Source: Escarpia spicata (Eukaryota; Annelida; Polychaeta; Sabellida; Siboglinidae). Taken from it: a stretch of DNA of 64,000 nucleotides. The notes beneath the pieces were generated by a model. That model was not told where the DNA came from, made no database searches, and saw nothing but the letters and a program-made list of their open reading frames with translations. The DNA is taken from NCBI GenBank assembly GCA_963995525.1, contig OZ023205.1:42284074-42348073 (forward strand), given 5' to 3'. Both the position numbers and the translations under genes were made by a program. Of the stretch, positions 58,740 through 64,000 are shown piece after piece (position 1 is the first letter of the stretch; every line of letters starts with the position of its first letter).

Positions 58740-61700
58740 CTGCACATGCACAACATTGCACTGGCACCACAGTGTATGACACCACATTGAATTTCCACCA
58801 CATTGCACTGGCACCACAGTGTATGACACCACATTGAATTTCCACCACATTGCACTGGCACCACAGTGTATGACACCACATTGAATTTCCACCACATTGC
58901 ACTGGCATCACATTGCACTAACAACACATTGCACTGGCACCACACTGCACTGGCACCACATTGCACTGGCTTCTCATTGCACTGGCATGACATTGTACTG
59001 TCACCACACTGCACTGCACTAGCACAACATTGCCCTCTCGACACATTGCACTGGCAGCAACGTTACACAACATTGCACTGATAGTGCCCCAGCACCATTT
59101 ACAAGACATCAATAAGAGTACTACACCCAGTTTGTTGCCAAGTGCACTGATGCTGTGTGGCAATGGTGGGCTTTACAGAACACAAGACTAGCACCTCACG
59201 AATGCTGCAAAGCATGACTTATGAATTAGATATAAGTGACTGGCTATACTTACTTGTCTTTCTTCTTGTCTTTGGTTTCTGACTTCTGGAATGGAAAAGT
59301 GTTGGGTGATGGCAAGTGCTAATGAAGCAACATTAACCACACTGCTACCAAAGCAGGCTTACACATGCTTACAGCACCACTGCCAAAGTTTACATGCCTG
59401 CTCACACAAGCACGCTCACACGCACGCACACTCACACATGCACACACACGCACGCACGCACACACACACACAAGCACGCAGAATCACACAACATTGTAAC
59501 TATCTGTTTATTAACAAATGAAAATGCTTTAGTTGAGAAGTAATTGTTACCGGCAAAATACAGCTTAGCAACATTTGATATATTACCTGTCCAGTTCCCT
59601 ACTTGTACCTTTCCTCATGTTTTCCAATGTCCTATTTATCATTCTGTTTCCCATTCCCCATCCTCTTACGGATGCCCGAGATGAGGCGATGCCTACCTTC
59701 TGTAATTTCTTCAGTCTGCTGCAGTATTTGGGGTTGCCATTGTCAAGACCTGCAGCAGAACGAAATCAGCATAAGAAATAATAAACCTGACAAAAAAAAC
59801 ATTTACAGTGTTCATGGTTGAAAATGTATTGTAGACATGTGCTGCGTTTGTCTGAATGCGGATTGCCTAAAATTACACAATTCAACCCTTCCTTCCCACT
59901 TGTGGAACATGTGTTTGTTTACAAAAAATTGCTATTAATATACATTTGTACTAACATGTTTCACTTGCTAGGTGGCGCCATTGTAACAATTTATTTTTCC
60001 TGCAATACATGGTGACAACCATACCACCTCAACATGATGCTTCACATATTTTGGGTCTTCACAAACTTATGAGAAAACACTTGAACAACAGTTTTGTCTC
60101 CACAAATGTCATATTGTACATGACAACCAGGTCATGACATAAATAATTTTAACATAACCGGATGCAGCCAATTTCAACACCACAGCTGCCCTCCTGTGTT
60201 GGCTGGAGTATCGAATGTGTGACATGTGTACCACAGGTGTGTACCACAGGTGTGTACCTTGCTTGATGTAGTACTGGATGTAGCTGTAGGTGTTGAGAGC
60301 GGCCCCAAAGTGACACGAGTAGTTTGAGATGTCCCCGTTGTCAACACTGCGATGGACACTTGGACAGTTGGGGCGGTACCGGTGGATAACGTTCAATTTC
60401 TCTATCGGAAACCTCTCCTGAAAAGGACAACACTGTGAAGCCAAACAGGAATAAAGCTCATGGTTTGCACTGTTGAGACTTGCCATGGCTGTTCAGATCG
60501 GATACGTGGAATTCAGCAGCCACAGACACTGGAACTTCTGTACAATGAAGGGATGAATTTTATTTGTAAGTAGAGAAAGATTGTTCATTTAAATATCTGC
60601 TCCTCTTGCATAACGCCCAATTGCATAATGTCATATCTGCCACTTGCACGATATCATATTTGTCATAAGTCCACCTGTATGACATCATATGTACCACTTC
60701 TATGATATATGATATCTCCACTTGCATATCATATCTGTCACTTGTATGATATCGTATCTGGCATTTGCATAATATCAAATCTGCCACTAGCATGATATCA
60801 AATTCGCCACTTGCATGCAATTGGTAAATGCGATATAATCGAAACAGCGGACATAATATCAATTATGCAAGTGGCAGATATGATATTAGCCACTGGCATG
60901 ATTGATGTCACATCTGCCACTTGCATCATTGATATTATGTGTGCCACCTGCATGATATCATGTCTTCTGTTTCCATTATATCATAGTTACCAATTTAACG
61001 ATATCACATTTGCCACTCACAGAGCCAATTATCTTGATCTACAAAAACATACACGTGTTGCATTAGCTGCAGCCAAAGCACATGCTCTTACAATGGAGGA
61101 AGCGCCATGCTTGTCTTGTCATAGGTGGATATCAGCGCTATATAAGAAAACAGACTATTATTATTTGATGTAGTCATGCAGCCCCACTTACCAGCAGTTG
61201 TTCAGCGTACTTGGCGAGTCTTGTGGCTTCTTTCTTGGGTGTCACCTGTCTTGAATGGGTGTGGTACTTGAGAGCCAGGGACGTGAGGATGGGACTGGAA
61301 GAACCAGGAGGACCAGGACAGTGCAGAGTAGGGTTACATATACACCACCCACTCACATGTACACGTGATCAATGGTGGTCACATGCCATGGGCCTAATGG
61401 ACTACTATGTGAGGATCATGGGCCTAATGGACTACCATGTGAGGATCATGGGGTTAATGAACTACCATGTGAGGATCATGGGGTAAATATCAACCATGAG
61501 AGGATCATGGGGTAAATAACAACCTTGTGAGGATCATGGGGAAATAGCAACAACGTGAGGATCATGGGGTAGATAACAACCATGTGAGGATCATTGGGTA
61601 AATAACAACCATGTGAGGATCATGGGGTTAATAAACTAACGTGTGAGGATCATGGGATTAATGAACTACTGTGTGAGGATCACGGGTTTATTAACTACTG

Positions 61701-63849
61701 TGTGAAGAACATCTGGCTAATTAATTACTATCTGAGGATCATTGGATTAATGAATCATGGAGTTAATGAATCATGTGATGATCATGTCGTGACTTGATAG
61801 CTGTAAGTTTATTTTGTTATTGCTAGATTCAGACAAACAATGACATGGATAGGAAACTATAGGCCTCTGACTTTACTCAGCTAACCTCCATCAATTTGAG
61901 AGGAGACCTATGCCCACTAGAAGGGACCTACCCACTGGTCTGATGACGACCACTCAATGTCCTTCTCTCGCCCACGTCCAGATGGTCCAGTACTTTGTAT
62001 GTGATGTCATACGCATACTGAAAGAACGATCCTTTATTACATTTTAACACGCCGACATTGTATCATTGTAAGTGCATCTCCGCCCAGGTGTAAGTGCATC
62101 TCCGCCCAGGTGTAAGTGCATCTCCGCCCAGGTGTTAGTGCATCTCCGCCCAGGTGTAAGTGCATCTCCGCCTAGGTGTAAGTGTATCTCCGCCCAGGTG
62201 TAAGTGCATCTCCACCCAGGTGTAAGTGCATCTCCGCCCAGGTGCTCTTGTCTATTTCGTATGTTCATTTGCTTACAGTTGTTTACATGTCTTATATTCT
62301 CTACTTGTCTAGAGGGCCTTTCTCCTGCCTGAGAGAACTGAGTGGCGATCAATTCACCAGATGTCACCAACATAAACGATTGGGTTTCTCCTCCATGGGT
62401 TGGTGTAAGCTAGTTATAATTATTTTTATATTTTTTTGTATGTATCCCTGACCAGCCCAATCAAAGGCAATCCACGTAAGATACATGTAATCCTAAGTGT
62501 TACTGCTTTATAAAGTTTATCTTAATAAACAAAAGGAGACTACATTGATCAATCCTGCACAGTTTTGGGTGGACAGCATTCTTAATCTTACAACCTGGAT
62601 TGGGTAGAATTACAGTGGTCAATTATACTGTCGTTAAAAATGCAAAAAATTACAATTACACTGTAACAAAATGAAATTACAAACTTTACTATTACACAAT
62701 AATTGTAATTCATTATGCAGTTACAACTAAACTTAACACTGCCTGAGTAAACAATATGTCATGTTACATAAGCCTACTACATATGTATGTAATACTATGT
62801 ATACAACATATCAGCATTTGCACACTTGTTTCAACACAGCCTTTCACAGTTGTGCTTTGGTAATGTAATCTGAGTTGGGTTATTTTTATCTGATCCTTTT
62901 TTACAAGTGAAGTAAAATACTTCACAGAGGTTCGTTTTAACAGGATCACAATGGTACACAGAATAGGTGAGATCTGTTGAATGGTACAGCCGCCTTTATT
63001 CTCATACACACACTGAAAGGTGTATCTCCAGTGGAATCAAACATGTAACTTCAGGCATCAATAATGGGTGTTTATTCTCATACACACACTGAAAGGTGTA
63101 TCTCCAGGGGAATCAAACATGTAACTTCAGGCATCAGTAATGGGTGTTATCCACACAAATGTACAGTCAACACAGGATATCTTGACAATCTTATACATAG
63201 CTTCATGGCTGTTAGAGTACTCAGAATACAGTGTGTTTACAGTCACTAGGTTTGAAATGAACAAACCTTTGCATCAAAACTTACAAATAGGTACTACCTG
63301 GTATGTTGTTTTCCACAATTCATGAGCATTTATTTACATATTTTTGTTAATACTTAACACATGTTGAAGGTATACTGCCCACCAAATTAAGCATAAGCCC
63401 CAAATTTTGCTCACCAATTGAATTTTTAGCCTGCAAAAAGTCAACAAAACCCCCAGACTACTAACAAGTGCAGACTGACTTAACCATGCGGGTCTTTGAT
63501 GTTCAACGCGGTTGTGATTTTCTCACACACACAAGACAGCCAATTCAGCCACAATTTGAGTGGTAAGCTATTCCCAGTGGTTTTATGTTTGAGTTATCAA
63601 GGAATTATTATCTGCTGCATACAATGTCATAACTGGCGATAGCATAAATCATTAAATGAAATGGTTATGGGAATGGCTTGAAGTTGAACATACTGTAACA
63701 GCGACATCTGCTGTCCTTGGTTTATTGCTTCATGAGTGGGCGACATAAACTAGTACATGAAGAAGATATTTACCATGCGAGGCGTGGTTCGGTAGACGCC
63801 ACCTGGGTCAAACCTTTCCTGGCGCTTGCCGTGGTTGATATAGTCCTCT
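58612..63849 (-). CDS. Unidentified multi-exon gene, seven consecutive exons
   Basis: On the minus strand, exons 63774-63849, 61932-62017, 61192-61294, 60258-60417, 59697-59749, 59254-59285 and 58612-58739 all have GT-AG borders and matching phases, giving about 212 codons without a stop. The protein runs from EDYINHGKRQERFDPGGVYR through an Ala/Leu helical part (LTSLALKYHTHSRQ, RLAKYAEQLL), a likely globular part (IHRYRPNCPSVHRSVDNGDI, SNYSCHFGAALNTYSYIQYY), a Lys-rich linker (KSETKDKKKDK) and an acidic/polar end (FTDAAVQTDK). No signal peptide or membrane segment is visible in this part, so intracellular is likely. The 5' exons are probably beyond 64000 and the terminal exon is unresolved. 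I cannot name it. Confidence 0.7.
58745..59085. repeat. 47-bp and 15-bp minisatellite (CATTGCACTGGCACCA)
   Basis: Three 47-bp units with CACAGTGTATGACACCACAT are followed by 12-15 bp units CATTGCACTGGCACCA. It abuts the acceptor of exon g and supplies its upstream intron sequence. Confidence 0.85.
59254..59285 (-). CDS. Unknown gene, micro-exon f
   Basis: 32-bp exon, acceptor TTTCCATTCCAG, donor GTAAGT. Encodes KSETKDKKKD plus two bases of Lys. Confidence 0.65.
59400..59475. repeat. CA/CGCA microsatellite
   Basis: Mixed CACA and CGCA units in an intron of the minus-strand gene. Confidence 0.85.
59697..59749 (-). CDS. Unknown gene, exon e
   Basis: Acceptor TTCTGCTGCAG, donor GTAGGC. Encodes GLDNGNPKYCSRLKKLQK including the split Gly codon. 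Confidence 0.7.
60258..60417 (-). CDS. Unknown gene, exon d
   Basis: Acceptor CCTTTTCAG, donor GTACAC. Encodes 53 residues with IHRYRPNCPSVHRS and SNYSCHFGAALNTYSYIQYY, the most family-like segment for a database search. Confidence 0.75.
60600..61015. repeat. About 24-bp minisatellite (ATATCATATCTGCCACTTGC)
   Basis: More than a dozen imperfect units; the orientation flips near 60845, where GCAAGTGGCAGATATGATAT appears, then reverts. Confidence 0.8.
61192..61294 (-). CDS. Unknown gene, exon c
   Basis: Acceptor GGTTCTTCCAG, donor GTAAGT. Encodes PILTSLALKYHTHSRQVTPK then KEATRLAKYAEQLL; ends in phase 0. Confidence 0.75.
61385..61790. repeat. About 30-bp minisatellite (TGTGAGGATCATGGGGTAA)
   Basis: About 12 degenerate copies centred on GTGAGGATCATGGG, unit length 28-32 bp. 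Confidence 0.85.
61932..62017 (-). CDS. Unknown gene, exon b
   Basis: Acceptor CGTTCTTTCAG, donor GTAGGT. Encodes YAYDITYKVLDHLDVGER followed by RTLSGRHQTS; ends with two bases of a Gly codon. Confidence 0.7.
62069..62252. repeat. 22-bp minisatellite, eight copies
   Basis: GTAAGTGCATCTCCGCCCAG plus GT, repeated eight times with rare substitutions, in the intron between exons a and b of the minus-strand gene. Confidence 0.9.
62996..63147. repeat. 76-bp tandem duplication
   Basis: TTATTCTCATACACACACTG to ATAATGGGTGT occurs twice with one or two mismatches. Confidence 0.9.
63774..63849 (-). CDS. Unknown gene, exon a
   Basis: Acceptor GTTTGCAG, donor GTAAAT. Encodes EDYINHGKRQERFDPGGVYR then TTPRM; ends in phase 0. 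Confidence 0.6.
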
Positions 63850-64000
63850 CTGCAAACACTCTAGTATGTAACTCATTCAATGTGCTATCAGTTCATTGAA
63901 CATTCTCTACACCATTCTCTCATCATTTACACATACTGCCATGTGTAAGAACATTAAAAGGAGACCAATATATATGAGATATTGATCGATGGTTACATAT

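Noticed and set aside
58580..59044. 154-codon minus ORF taken as a single exon
   Set aside because: Its N-terminal two thirds translate the CATTGCACTGGCACCA minisatellite; only the part after the acceptor at 58740 matches the phase of neighbouring exons.

Overview
This is eukaryotic, animal nuclear DNA. Genes are split into short exons with GT-AG introns. There are many minisatellites and microsatellites, non-LTR retrotransposon remnants, small inverted-repeat DNA elements and polyadenylation signals, and nothing resembles bacterial operons. A NUFIP1 orthologue, a SUEL-lectin membrane receptor and typical invertebrate repeat ORFs point to a marine invertebrate. I lean to a mollusc or other lophotrochozoan, but an invertebrate deuterostome such as amphioxus is not excluded.

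Layout. (1) 1-8.5 kb: the 3' six coding exons of NUFIP1 (+ strand), with exact splice phases through to the stop and poly(A) signals. Its introns hold a 60-bp minisatellite, a 676-bp palindromic element with TTAA flanks and a 42-bp minisatellite of about 30 copies. (2) 8.5-29 kb: gene-poor, repeat-rich DNA. It holds LINE reverse transcriptase fragments, foldback elements, a TA-flanked MITE, and a decayed multi-part mobile-element ORF whose Cys-rich C-terminus has been amplified into a 61-bp minisatellite that a LINE later split. One possible first exon after a CRE site lies near 10.07 kb. (3) 29.1-39.1 kb: a complete seven-exon gene (+ strand) for a type I membrane protein of about 435 residues: signal peptide, SUEL-type lectin domain, CUB-like domain, sushi-like domain, stalk, transmembrane helix and Cys-rich cytoplasmic tail. 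All splice phases agree. (4) 39.7-40.5 kb: a 61-bp minisatellite. (5) 42.0-56.5 kb: four nearly identical head-to-tail copies of a 3.55-3.70 kb unit; the last two share a deletion of about 148 bp. (6) 58.6-63.85 kb: seven consecutive phase-matched exons on the minus strand of a gene I cannot name, its 5' end probably outside the window, with several minisatellites in its introns.

Functionally, NUFIP1 is a nuclear/cytoplasmic RNA-binding factor of box C/D snoRNP assembly. The lectin receptor looks like a cell-surface glycan-recognition protein. No shared pathway links the genes. I found no clearly new molecular system. The most unusual items are the 3.6-kb array, the duplicated splice acceptors in NUFIP1, the lectin-CUB-sushi receptor with a possible second promoter, and the unidentified minus-strand gene.
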